In this document: piece after piece, positions 1 to 9,760 of the stretch
How positions within the stretch are numbered: position 1 is the stretch's first letter
How the letters are laid out: every line of letters starts with the position of its first letter
Assembly (NCBI RefSeq): GCF_950023065.1
Contig: NC_088679.1
Span: 40,548,001-40,612,000, forward strand
Length of the DNA: 64,000 bases
Reading direction: 5' to 3'
Source: Planococcus citri
Lineage: Eukaryota > Arthropoda > Insecta > Hemiptera > Pseudococcidae
The notes under the pieces: generated by a model
What the model was told of the DNA's origin: nothing
The model's input: only the letters and a program-made list of their open reading frames with translations
The model's database searches: none
Translations under genes and position numbers: made by a program

Positions 1-627
1 ACTCATCATTTTTTTCATAAATGCATATTCACAGCAAACTGGGTAGGCAACTTATTTCACACCATATTTTTCATTTTTTTCAATAACGAATTCTGTGTCG
101 AATAGGTATACCTGCCTATTACCTATATTATTGATGTTTTTTTTTCAATCTTTCAATGACATTTTTGTTTTTTATTGCGAAATTAAATGTTATTAATTCA
201 AAGAGCGTGCGCAAGACTCATTTTAAAATTTGAGCATTTTTCTTTGTCGAAAATTCAAAAATGAAGTCAAACTTTCAATATTTTCTTGATGATATATTTC
301 TAGTTGCTTTTTAATTTTTTCTTTCGGTTGCATCCTCCCTTGATATAAATTTTGAATTGAAAATTAAAAAAAAATTTTAACAGGAGCAAGTAATTATTTT
401 GAAAGTAGGAAGATAAACACTACCTATAGAAAACTTTTCAAGTTTGGTATGTACTTTGAAACTCTGAAAATCCTTAGCCTATTCAAAAGTCACATTTCGT
501 ACAAACCTCGCCAATTCTTCAGTTTACGAAAACATTATTAAAAATACATCAGATTATAATAGAACCCACAGCACACGGTATTTATACACTTAGAATATAT
601 CGTTAAAATCAATTCTAAGATATCTTC
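1..627. other. Non-coding flank left of the copia element
   Basis: AT-rich sequence with poly-T runs and no convincing open frame. It precedes the target-site duplication of the retrotransposon. It is either upstream flank or first intron of the Dscam-type gene, because the signal-peptide exon of that gene was not located. Confidence 0.6.
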
Positions 628-632
628 AGGCA
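628..632. repeat. Left target-site duplication (aggca)
   Basis: The five bases aggca immediately before the 5' LTR recur immediately after the 3' LTR. Five-base duplications are typical of copia integrase. Confidence 0.93.
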
Positions 633-870
633 TGTTAGATCGTGGCTACACTGGAGTAGGCCACGCCTATATTCTCCGACGATCTGTATATGCGTTGTGT
701 AGAATGTTCACGGAGACCAGTTCTCCAGTATGTCGTATATGTATTTTGTGTGTGTTTTCTGTGTACAAGTGGCGCGATGTTTTGATGTTTAATAAAGGCG
801 TTTAAGCCCCTGTTTGTGTTGTTATTTCGCGATCGCGATGATACGTAAGTTAGAAACGTATTTTCTAACA
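633..870 (+). repeat. 5' LTR of the copia element (238 bp)
   Basis: It begins TGTTAGATCG and ends TTTTCTAACA, so it has inverted TGTTA/TAACA ends. The other copy is at 7447-7684 and no difference was seen. An AATAAA poly(A) signal lies at 791-796. It should carry the promoter and transcript start of the element; no clear TATA box was identified beyond short TATA-like stretches near 685-745. Confidence 0.96.
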
Positions 871-2575
871 TGGTGGAGGCGAAGCCGGGTAACCCCTCAA
901 ACGGTAATTCCCGCAGTGACGCGAATTCGAAGGTCCGAGGTCCGAGAACAAAATACCTATCTACCAAGAGATTAGGTATCAAGGTGACGATGACGCGAAC
1001 GCGAATTCGGATGCGAGGAGAAGAACAAGATACCTGCTAAGTGATCAAGTATCAAGGAGATGAGTAAAATATTATCTGGGTAATATGTATCCTTTTCATA
1101 CTATATTTTTGTGCATGTTAGTTGGCCAACGTAGGTAGGTTAATGTTATTTGCATGTACATGTATATTATGTGTGTGGCGAATAGGTATACTTACACATG
1201 GATAGGTATAATATTGTGTGTATTTTAGGTAGGTACATACCTACTTACCAATAGGTATTATATGTTGCATCAGATTGCTTTTAGTAGATCTACGTATTCG
1301 TTCGCTGTTGTCTGCAGCAGCAGCGGCGGATGCAGGTTAGGGTGACAGATTCTAAAAATAGCATGCGTTTTAGAGTTCCCTTTTGGCGGCATCATTTTAC
1401 GACTTTGCTTGTTTTACTTGCATGTGTGTGTATAGGTATAGGTACCTATTTTATTACGTTAAATATTATGCAGTGGTCATATACTCGTACATGAGTATTT
1501 TAAAGGAGTGCTTATGTTTTGAGATCTGCCGCTTGGCTAAAATAATAAGATTTAATGATGCAGAACTTTTTTATTGTTTTTAAAAAATGTCAACCGGCCG
1601 GTGATAAAAGGGATGCGACAAGTGTATGTGTATTTGGAGCTGGAATACTGTGTATTTTTCAATTGTGGTGTGCTGTATTTTTCATGATGTATGGAATTTG
1701 AAAATTACGAGCTCTTAGTAAATTTTAATACCTAAGATTTCTTTTACCACAAAGAAATCTTGCAGCTGCAGAGTGGCGAGTTGAGATGCGAGGCACAGAG
1801 GTGTGGTTTATTCTTTCAAGTGCCTGTATGTAGTGTAGTACCTACTAGGTTTACATTTAGTATTGTGACTGTGACTGTGGTGTATGTTCACGATCTTTTG
1901 TGTGCTTTCTTTGGAGATTATTTTTCAATTTTAAATTGATAAAACTACTGAACTATTGATTGTGCTTTGTGGTGTGTACTCTAGTACAGTTCGAGAGTGT
2001 GATTTGCTGATTTGTTTATTGCAGTCAAGGTGAGAAATGATATATGTTTACCTAGGTACTACCTACTTAAAATGTGATAAGAGTGTGGGTTCATTGTTAC
2101 ACACTGGTTTCAGGATCTCAATATGAGTGTTCCATATTGCTGAAAATGAATCTCAGTGGGTAACATGAACGAAAAGTGAGCTATCAAGCAAGTTAATAGC
2201 TGGGAATATGAGAGTACCATATTCTTGGGGATGGACTTGTGAGATAGTAGGTATAGGTGAGTTTGATATTTCTTTATGAAGAAATTTTATTTGATGAAAA
2301 TTTTAAAAATGAAATTTTGAATTATGTGAGGACCTTCAATCAGTTCAGTAACTGAAAATAATGAGTGTGCCATATTTTCGGTGACAGTTCTGTTTGATTG
2401 TCGTTTTGAGATGTGAAAAATTATTAATTGAATTTTAAATTTAAATTATGATATGAGATCTGCCTTTTGTGTGTTCATCTGGGTACATGAGTGTTCCATG
2501 GCTCATGATTGGATGCATGGAAAGTCAGGAGAATTATTTAATAATCTTATTGAGTGGTACTTGCTATTTTTATAG
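871..2575 (+). other. copia 5' leader with PBS and possible leader intron
   Basis: Sequence after the LTR starts TGGTGGAGGCG, as expected for a primer-binding site (complement of a tRNA CCA end), but I could not name the tRNA. The leader is 1.7 kb with many upstream ATGs and no long frame. It has a good donor (AAG|GTGAGA, intron from 2030) and a good acceptor (TTTTTATAG) ending at 2575, directly before the gag ATG. Removing 2030-2575 would bring the start codon close to the 5' exon. The putative intron also contains four copies of an ATGAGTGTNCCATATT-like motif (2123, 2208, 2361, 2487). Confidence 0.6.
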
Positions 2576-3787
2576 ATGAGTAGTCGAGGTCGAGGAAGAG
2601 GTCGAGGTCGAGGTCAAGGTCAAGACCAAGGTGGTGACCCAGATTTGATAACTACTATTTTACGACAGCAAACAGAAATCCTAAGGGCCCTGCAAGGAAA
2701 TCCCTCAGGTACAATTTCGATAAAAACTGATTATAAGCTTACCTCTGATATGCGCTTTGATGTGTGGTATGATAGTTTCTCAAGTGAACTGTCTGCACTT
2801 GATCTGCTCGATATAATTCAAACTAATATTATTCCGAATCGTAATTATACTTCGAACGAAATTGTGATTAGAAAGAATAAGGTTCGGCATATTTTGATTA
2901 ATCGAATTGATACTAGTTATCACAATAAAATCGTAAATATTCGTGACCCTCTTGAAGCGTTGACTAAAATCAAGGAATTTAGGAAAGCCGAAATAAATTC
3001 TACGTCTTCGACTTTGCAAAAACAACTTGAGGATCTACGTTTTAATAAAGGTTCCGAATCTGTGGCAGAATTTATTTTGAGATTTGAGGCAGCCGTTCAA
3101 AAATTTGAAATGTTATGTAAACCTCTTGAAAACGATGCCAAATGCAATCGTTTCATAATTGCAGTTAGGGAGCAGTACTCGTTATATGAGTTGACTGCTG
3201 AGACTAGGTTCATACAGTCAAATTATGACGAATTGATGAAATTATGTTTATGGTTCGAATCAAATGAGAAAGAAAAGCAAGTGCTTGTTACAGAGCCTGC
3301 TTCAGCTTTTCGATTTGGAGATGATAGAGGAGGTGTTTCTCAAGGTCAAAATAGTCGAGGTGGACGTGGCTTTGGAGGACGTGGACATAGAGGTGGTGGA
3401 CGTGGATTTGGTGCTGGGCGTGGCAACCGTGGTAATCGAAGTAATCGTGGCAGTGGCGTAGGACGTGGAACTGGTCGTGGAAATGGCTATGGAAATTTTT
3501 CAAATTATGGAAATTTTCCAACTCGTGGAGGTTTTCAACATCGAGGAAGGTTTCAAAATCCCAGGCATGGTTCCGAAGAAAGGCGAACGGATTATTGCTT
3601 CAATTGCGGTGCAAACAAGCATCGAGCGTCAGAATGCTTCATCGAGCCTGGCAGCGGTATACGGTTTTGTTACAAATGCCACAAATACGCTCAGCACATC
3701 TCCTCCTCATGTCCCCTAGCCACTCGAGGTAAAATTAAGAACAAAACTCCCAAAAATAAAAATGATAGTGAAAAAGACAAAAAGTAA
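2576..3787 (+). CDS. gag: copia Gag (nucleocapsid polyprotein)
   Basis: 403 residues. Gag forms the virus-like particle and binds element RNA. The N-terminus is a run of Arg-Gly repeats (residues 4-13), and an RGG/GR-rich stretch covers about residues 252-330; both are RNA-binding-like. A CCHC knuckle follows (C341, C344, H349, C354; CX2CX4HX4C), then a second, slightly irregular cluster (C365, C368, H374, C379; CX2CX5HX4C). The ATG at 2576 directly follows a splice-acceptor-like sequence. The C-terminal 19 residues (385-403) are very lysine-rich and lie wholly inside the possible 78-nt intron at 3729-3806, so this tail would exist only on unspliced RNA. The frame ends with TAA at 3785, and a second in-frame stop, TGA, lies at 3797. 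Confidence 0.93.
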   Translation: MSSRGRGRGRGRGQGQDQGGDPDLITTILRQQTEILRALQGNPSGTISIKTDYKLTSDMRFDVWYDSFSSELSALDLLDIIQTNIIPNRNYTSNEIVIRKNKVRHILINRIDTSYHNKIVNIRDPLEALTKIKEFRKAEINSTSSTLQKQLEDLRFNKGSESVAEFILRFEAAVQKFEMLCKPLENDAKCNRFIIAVREQYSLYELTAETRFIQSNYDELMKLCLWFESNEKEKQVLVTEPASAFRFGDDRGGVSQGQNSRGGRGFGGRGHRGGGRGFGAGRGNRGNRSNRGSGVGRGTGRGNGYGNFSNYGNFPTRGGFQHRGRFQNPRHGSEERRTDYCFNCGANKHRASECFIEPGSGIRFCYKCHKYAQHISSSCPLATRGKIKNKTPKNKNDSEKDKK

Positions 3788-3806
3788 TTAAAAACTTGAA
3801 TTATAG
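3729..3806 (+). other. Possible 78-nt intron joining gag and pol frames
   Basis: The donor is GAG|GTAAAA (exon ends at 3728) and the acceptor is TTGAATTATAG ending at 3806. The interval is 78 nt, a multiple of three, and holds both stop codons (3785, 3797) between gag and pol. Those two frames are in register, so removal would give one continuous Gag-Pol frame just after the zinc knuckles. Seen: sites, length, frame. Inferred: that it is used. The polypyrimidine tract is weak. Confidence 0.5.
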
Positions 3807-3817
3807 CGCTACACGAG

Positions 3818-6800
3818 GTGAGATTAACAAATGAGACGAGTACATCAAATGAGATAAGCACTTCTGGTCAAAGTGGTGTAGTGCTAGCAGCAGGTGTGGA
3901 ACAAATGAGATCTGAGATAGGTAAGTCAAAAATTACTTTTGTAGCTGATTGTGGTGCGAGTGAACATCTTATTCGAGATTGTGATATTTTGAAAAATAAA
4001 CGAGATAGGCAAGTATCATTGCGTGGTGCGAGCGAAGATGTTCACGTAGATATTACTCAAAGTGGTGAGTTATATGTAAAAAGTCTGTGTGGTGAGCCAT
4101 TTACTCTGAAAAATGTTATGTATGCTAAAAATGCTTCTGAAAATCTATTATCTCTGAGAAAATTTACTGATAATGGATATTCAATTATTTTGAATTCAAA
4201 TACTATTGAAATTTTTAATCCTAAAACAAAACGTACTTTATTTACTGGAGTTTATAAAAATAATGTGTGGGTTGTAAATTTTGATTTATGTGATGAGAAT
4301 GAAAAATCTGTGAGGGGCGCAGCTTTTGTAGCGAAGAAACGTAAAATTGATGAGGTGAGCAATGCAAATGAGACAAGTAACAAACCAGATAAGAAATTTA
4401 AAAGTGACGTGAATGTCAAAAGTGAAGGTTTCAAAATTCATGAAAATTTAGGGCATATTTCGCGATTATATTTGCAGCAAATGGCTAAACGTGATGAGAA
4501 ACTGAAAAATATAAATTTTGATGAGTCTATACTTGATTGTGAGGTGTGCATTGCTGCAAAGATGACGCGATTACCTTTTAAGAATGATAGGAGATTAGCT
4601 ATTAGGCCTTTAGAAATTATCAATTCTGATGTGATGGGACCTATTAGGCCAATGACCTTTCCTCACGAGTATAGGTATGTTGTATCTTTTGTTGATGAGT
4701 TTTCAAGATATGCAAGTACCTACTCAATAAGAACTAGAGATGAGGTTCCTGCTTGTTTTGAGAAATTTCTGGTGAGAGCAAGGAACAAATTGGGAAGTGA
4801 TGTGAAAGTTTGCTATTTGAGGTGTGATGGAGCAAAGGAATATACTCAAGGTAAGATGAAAGAAATTTGTGAAAAAGAAAAGATTGAGTTTGATGTATCT
4901 CCTCCTGATACTCAACAATTGAATGGTAAGTCTGAGCGCTGGAATCGTAAACTTCAAAATACTGTTAGGTGTTTTATGATTGATTCAGGATTACCAGCTA
5001 ACCTGTGGCATTTAGCTGTTGATGCTGCAACTTATGTGTTGAATAGAACATGTCATAAGGGTATCAATTTTGAAATACCGTTGAATAAATTTGATCCTAG
5101 AGAGAAGAGTGGTCTCAAGTATATTTCTCGTTTTGGTTGTCTTGCTTATCGCAAAATCTTGAATAAAAATGATCTTAAGAAGTTCTCTATTCGAACTTAT
5201 AGTCAGGAAAAATCGTCAAAGAACAAAGATAGTCTGAAGCGTTACTTCTTAGTAGGATATTCTTCAAACAGCTATAAACTACTTGATATTCAAAGTGGCG
5301 AGATTATTAATACACGTGATGTGAGACTGAGACCATCAGTAGTTTATAAGGATGTGTGTGATGAGATTAAGTCGTCTGCTATACCAACTGTCGATGAGAC
5401 TATCAACTATGATGAGTGGTTTTCAAATGCTAATGCTGAACTTGAGATATTGAAGCAAACTAGTTTGAATAAACCATTTACGAGATCAGAGGCGCGAAAA
5501 TTGGAGATTCAGCAGAATTTGATTGCCTTAGCTAAGTTTGATGATAAAGGTGATGTGTTTGCTTTGATCAACAATGACCCTGTCACTTATTCAGAGGCAA
5601 TTTCTAGAGAAGATGGCAAAGAATGGCTGGAGGCTATTGAGGAGGAAAAATCATCTATGATTGAGAATGACGTTTGGGATATTATAAGGCGAGATGAGTT
5701 AGAACCTGGAACTAAGATATTGTCTCATAGATGGGTGTTTCGTAAGAAAATTTGTGTAGGTGGTATTACAAAATATAAGGCAAGGCTAGTTGTTCGTGGG
5801 TTTGAAGATACTAATAATTACGAGTTATATGAAACGTTTGCACCTGTGGAAAGACTACCGAATATTCGAACGATTTTCTCTCTTATTAATAAGCTAGATC
5901 TTGAGGTAACTCAGTTGGATGTCAACACAGCTTTTCTTTATGGTATATTAGATGAGCCAGTTTATATGGAGGTTCCTGAAGGAGTGTTGTCAGATGATGT
6001 GCGGGGGGAGTATGTTTGTAAATTGAAGAAGAGTCTCTATGGTTTAAAGATAAGTCCGAAGAAGTGGAATGAGAGGCTTGAATCTGAAATCCGAGAGATA
6101 GGTTTGGAGAATACTTTGAATGAGCCATGTTTATTTACATTTCATCAGGATGGAATAATTGCTGTTATTGTTATCTACGTGGATGATTTGATTGTGGCCA
6201 GCAACAATGCGGAGAAAATGAAAGAAATTGTTGATAAATTGTCTTCAAATTTTAAGATCAGTGATCTAGGCGAGTTAAAGAAATATTTAGGTATAAATAT
6301 AATACGTGATAAGAAAAATAAAGTGATGACATTAGATCAGCGTGAATATGTTGATAAGATCTTGGAGCGTTTTGAAATGAGTAATTGTAAATCAGTAAAG
6401 ACTCCAATGGTTGAACGTGGCGTGATGAATAAGGAGTTAAAAGCTTTAGAAGAGAGTGATGAGGGAAGTGAAAGTAGGAAAATGTTGGAATTAACTGAAT
6501 TTCCATTTCGTAAATTGATAGGCTCTTTACGATATTTAACGGATGGTACTAGGCCTGATATTGCTTATGCGGTTCATGAGTTGAGTACTCATATGTCAGC
6601 ACCTACAAATTACGATTGGATGAGAGCTAAACATGTGTTGAGATATTTAAAAGGAACTCGAGATTACTCATTAAGGTATGAAGGAAAATGTGATGAGTTG
6701 GAAGTTTACGCCGATGCAAGTTTTCGTGATGTGCAACCTTCAATGAAAACAACTGAAGGATATATTATTAAATTATTTGGTGATGTGATTTCTTGGGCGG

Positions 6801-7162
6801 CGCGTAAAAGAAAGAGACGCGTAACATCAACTTGCGAGGCTGAATTCCGTGCTTTGAATGAAGCATTGCGTGAGATGAAGTGTTTGCAAAGCACTATAAA
6901 AGGTGTGACGAATCGATATTTATATCCAGTGGTTGCATATTGTGATAGTGATTCAGCGGTGAAATGCACTACTGTAACAAGTAAGCCGAAATTGAAACAT
7001 GTGATAGAAACTGAAGCTCAACTGGTAAGAGAGTGTGTGAAATTTGGAGAGGTGAGAGTAGAGAAAGTGACTTCAGAAGAGCAGTTGGCGGATATCTGCA
7101 CAAAACCGCTACCTATACCTCGTTTTTCTATCTTAAGAGATGAGCTCTTATCTGTTATTTGA
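3818..7162 (+). CDS. pol: copia Pol polyprotein (PR-IN-RT-RH)
   Basis: 1,114 codons counted from a GTG at 3818; the frame is open from 3800, and the first ATG is at 3905, so expression needs Gag fusion or another route. Order of parts: an aspartic-protease motif DCGAS at residues 44-48 (Cys where Ser or Thr is usual); an HHCC zinc finger (H208, H213, C241, C244); the integrase DD35E triad D271, D337, E373; reverse transcriptase with QLDVNTAFLYG, SLYGLK and the catalytic YVDD at 787-790; RNase H with YADAS (D966) and TCEAEF, ending in a conserved TKPLP. Together these cut the polyprotein, copy RNA to DNA and insert it. No internal stop or frameshift was seen. The stop is TGA directly after 7162. 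Confidence 0.96.
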   Translation: MRLTNETSTSNEISTSGQSGVVLAAGVEQMRSEIGKSKITFVADCGASEHLIRDCDILKNKRDRQVSLRGASEDVHVDITQSGELYVKSLCGEPFTLKNVMYAKNASENLLSLRKFTDNGYSIILNSNTIEIFNPKTKRTLFTGVYKNNVWVVNFDLCDENEKSVRGAAFVAKKRKIDEVSNANETSNKPDKKFKSDVNVKSEGFKIHENLGHISRLYLQQMAKRDEKLKNINFDESILDCEVCIAAKMTRLPFKNDRRLAIRPLEIINSDVMGPIRPMTFPHEYRYVVSFVDEFSRYASTYSIRTRDEVPACFEKFLVRARNKLGSDVKVCYLRCDGAKEYTQGKMKEICEKEKIEFDVSPPDTQQLNGKSERWNRKLQNTVRCFMIDSGLPANLWHLAVDAATYVLNRTCHKGINFEIPLNKFDPREKSGLKYISRFGCLAYRKILNKNDLKKFSIRTYSQEKSSKNKDSLKRYFLVGYSSNSYKLLDIQSGEIINTRDVRLRPSVVYKDVCDEIKSSAIPTVDETINYDEWFSNANAELEILKQTSLNKPFTRSEARKLEIQQNLIALAKFDDKGDVFALINNDPVTYSEAISREDGKEWLEAIEEEKSSMIENDVWDIIRRDELEPGTKILSHRWVFRKKICVGGITKYKARLVVRGFEDTNNYELYETFAPVERLPNIRTIFSLINKLDLEVTQLDVNTAFLYGILDEPVYMEVPEGVLSDDVRGEYVCKLKKSLYGLKISPKKWNERLESEIREIGLENTLNEPCLFTFHQDGIIAVIVIYVDDLIVASNNAEKMKEIVDKLSSNFKISDLGELKKYLGINIIRDKKNKVMTLDQREYVDKILERFEMSNCKSVKTPMVERGVMNKELKALEESDEGSESRKMLELTEFPFRKLIGSLRYLTDGTRPDIAYAVHELSTHMSAPTNYDWMRAKHVLRYLKGTRDYSLRYEGKCDELEVYADASFRDVQPSMKTTEGYIIKLFGDVISWAARKRKRRVTSTCEAEFRALNEALREMKCLQSTIKGVTNRYLYPVVAYCDSDSAVKCTTVTSKPKLKHVIETEAQLVRECVKFGEVRVEKVTSEEQLADICTKPLPIPRFSILRDELLSVI

Positions 7163-7446
7163 TTTCTGATGCTTTTGTTGTAAGTTTCAGATACACACGA
7201 TTTAAATGTGGAAAGTTACCTGGACATCGATCTTAATGAAGATGAACTTGATCTAAAATGATTGTTGGTGAGAAAAAGATTATGTGATGTGTCTCAAAAT
7301 TTTATTCTGTGTAAACAGAGTGATGCGAATATAAATAGTCACAGTGTTTTGGCTTTACTGTGGCGGGGCTTCTGTGTGGTGCGATTTATGAATTTTTCTT
7401 TTTCAAAATTTTTTTTAAATTGTACATCACCGGAGAATAGGGGGAG
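7163..7446 (+). other. copia 3' untranslated region, acceptor and polypurine tract
   Basis: After the pol stop, a good splice acceptor (TTGTAAGTTTCAG) ends at 7190. From it an acidic frame of about two dozen codons (containing DLNEDELDL) runs to a TGA at about 7258-7260. The region ends in a purine-rich tract, GGAGAATAGGGGGAG (7432-7446), directly before the 3' LTR. This is the expected polypurine primer for plus-strand synthesis. Confidence 0.7.
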
Positions 7447-7684
7447 TGTTAGATCGTGGCTACACTGGAGTAGGCCACGCCTATATTCTCCGACGATCTG
7501 TATATGCGTTGTGTAGAATGTTCACGGAGACCAGTTCTCCAGTATGTCGTATATGTATTTTGTGTGTGTTTTCTGTGTACAAGTGGCGCGATGTTTTGAT
7601 GTTTAATAAAGGCGTTTAAGCCCCTGTTTGTGTTGTTATTTCGCGATCGCGATGATACGTAAGTTAGAAACGTATTTTCTAACA
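7447..7684 (+). repeat. 3' LTR of the copia element (238 bp)
   Basis: Same length as the LTR at 633-870 and identical to it by eye, with TGTTA...TAACA ends. AATAAA at 7605-7610 is the probable transcript poly(A) signal. Confidence 0.96.
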
Positions 7685-7689
7685 AGGCA
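7685..7689. repeat. Right target-site duplication (aggca)
   Basis: aggca directly after the 3' LTR matches 628-632. Confidence 0.93.
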
Positions 7690-9760
7690 CCCGAAATCGA
7701 ATCGAACTAAACTTTGGCGCGATTAATTTGACATTTTGTCATTAAAAATGCGGTCACAGAGCACGTTTCCGTTTTCGTATCAACTGAAAAATAAACAAAA
7801 GCCAAGCTGAGTTGGAAAAATATTGAAGTAGGTCTCAGAATATCCGTAGAAATTGGTCGGTTTCAGCTAGTTACATTACACAGTTGGCAGTTGAAAATTA
7901 ATCGGCAGCTGGTTTTTGGTGCTGATATACGAGAGCGTAAATAATTCACATCGTGTGTGAATTTTCACTTGTGCTATTAGCTTAATAAAAGTTGGGTTAG
8001 CAATAGCAATTTTAGTTTTCAGAAAAAAATTTCCAACGAGTTTATTTGAGTTACATGGTTTTGAAATACAAAAAGCTCACCTACATCAAAGGTTAACTGT
8101 GCTGTGAAGTAAATCGCAAATTGAAATTGACCCATTATCGGTTTCAACACCTCTAGGTATCTATTTTAAACGTGTAAACTACCCAACCAGTGATGTAATA
8201 ATGCTGTCATCGTCATTATTGTCTATACGTTTACGTAGGTACCGCTTAGGTAGGTACTTACCTACCTTGAAAGTGATTTTACTAATTATCATCAACGAGT
8301 ATTTTTAATAATTATGTTTTCATCAAAATCAAAGTACCTACCCAATCTTGCTAAAATTTAAATTACCTATAGTTCCCACAACACGTGAAAGTGAATGATT
8401 TCTTGTCAAGTATAACTTTTTTTTCATCTTCGAGCTATGAACAAGCTGGTAATTTATGTTTAACAACAACGTAATTCGAGTATCAATTACCTACGAACTT
8501 TTACAAAATGAATAAACTCGTCGATTTAAAATCTTTTACCGAACTTTTAACGGGTAGGTGAGTCTAGGCAGAAACCTAATTTAACTCGTGGTAAAAAAGT
8601 TTCTCATTAACTAGTCATTTAAAACTTGTTCGTTGAATGATTAAGTAAATGCCGTGAAAGTTTTCAAATTTTCAATAATTTTTTCAAAATTAAGTATGAA
8701 TTTGGCTGCAGAGTTGCACAGTTTTTCATCATGCAATAGTAATACCTACTACCACATTATTTTATCCAAAGGGCGTTGTCCTTTTTTTTTTTTTTTTTGA
8801 AAAAATAATTAATATAATGTTTTACGTTGAGGTTATACGTGTTGCTGTTCTATTAATGACCGAGGACGTTATTTCATTTACTTGATAATTAAATCATAAT
8901 CAAATTACACTAACTAGGTACTTCTCGTCATCGCGCTAAAAATAATTAACGTCGACTTGATAACAACTTTGCAAATCTCGTAAATGTTTATTTTCTTCCC
9001 AAAAAAATAATGCATATTTTTGTAAAATAATTTTTCACGAATTTTATTCCATTACGAGTTTTTTTTTTTTGTTTTTATACGAATAGAATTTCGATTTATA
9101 TGTAAATGTTTGCATTTTTCCTAGATAAATTTTCATGTATCAAAGCAAACTCAATTTATACGAAGAACAGATAAAAAGTGAGATTGATTGTGAGCTACTG
9201 AGATAAAATGGAAAGTTGGCAAGAGATGCAATAAATTTATAAGCGTGAGAATTGATATAGGTACATAATTCCTCGAGTGGTTGAAAAATTGTGTTTGATT
9301 CGTACGCAATATTTTTATATTGTGGATGACGATAAAATGTTGTCTTTCATATATGTAGGTATACTATAGGTACCATGTAGATAACATACCTGGAAGATCA
9401 AACATGTTGTATTTTTTCTGTTTGAACTTTGAATCGTTCATATAAGTTCAATATTTTATACTTTAACTTAGCTTTGCTTTTGAGGCTAATAAACAATATA
9501 ATTTGCATTGGTATTCACCTATACATAGCGAGCAACCTGCAAGCAACTGAGCAATCAAAACAAAAAATTTTGATTTGGTTGCTCATTTCAGCCAATCACC
9601 GAGCAGCTTTGCGAAGTTGCTCGTTTTTTCGCTATTGTAGGAGAGCATTTATGCATAACACAGTCAAGGTTCCCAAAATATGTATAATTTTTTTTCAGCG
9701 TTTAAAATTCTTGGAAAAATTTTACTCGCATTTACACAATTGTTTTTCTTCTGTTCACAG
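7690..9760. other. Non-coding DNA before the first Dscam-type exon
   Basis: No long open frame. I looked here for a signal-peptide exon ending in phase 1, which exon Ig1a needs, and found none. The segment is probably first intron, or 5' flank if a short upstream exon escaped me. A poly-T run lies near 8781-8800. Confidence 0.5.

Larger units (their letters stand above)
633..7684 (+). mobile_element. Complete Ty1/copia LTR retrotransposon
   Basis: A full-length element of about 7.05 kb. Two 238-bp LTRs, identical by eye, flank a gag frame and a pol frame whose order is protease, integrase, reverse transcriptase, RNase H. That order is diagnostic of Ty1/copia. The element is bounded by a perfect 5-bp duplication, aggca at 628-632 and 7685-7689. 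LTR identity, intact frames and the clean duplication mean a very recent insertion that may still be active. It lies in the same orientation as the Dscam-type gene, upstream of that gene's first recognisable exon. Unusual features are a 1.7-kb leader and two stop codons between gag and pol that a possible 78-nt intron would remove. Confidence 0.97.

Noticed and set aside
635..982. Minus-strand frame of 115 codons over the 5' LTR, repeated at 7449-7685
   Set aside because: It lies inside the LTR, is duplicated because the LTR is duplicated, and has no retroelement or other homology. The + strand retroelement explains the sequence.
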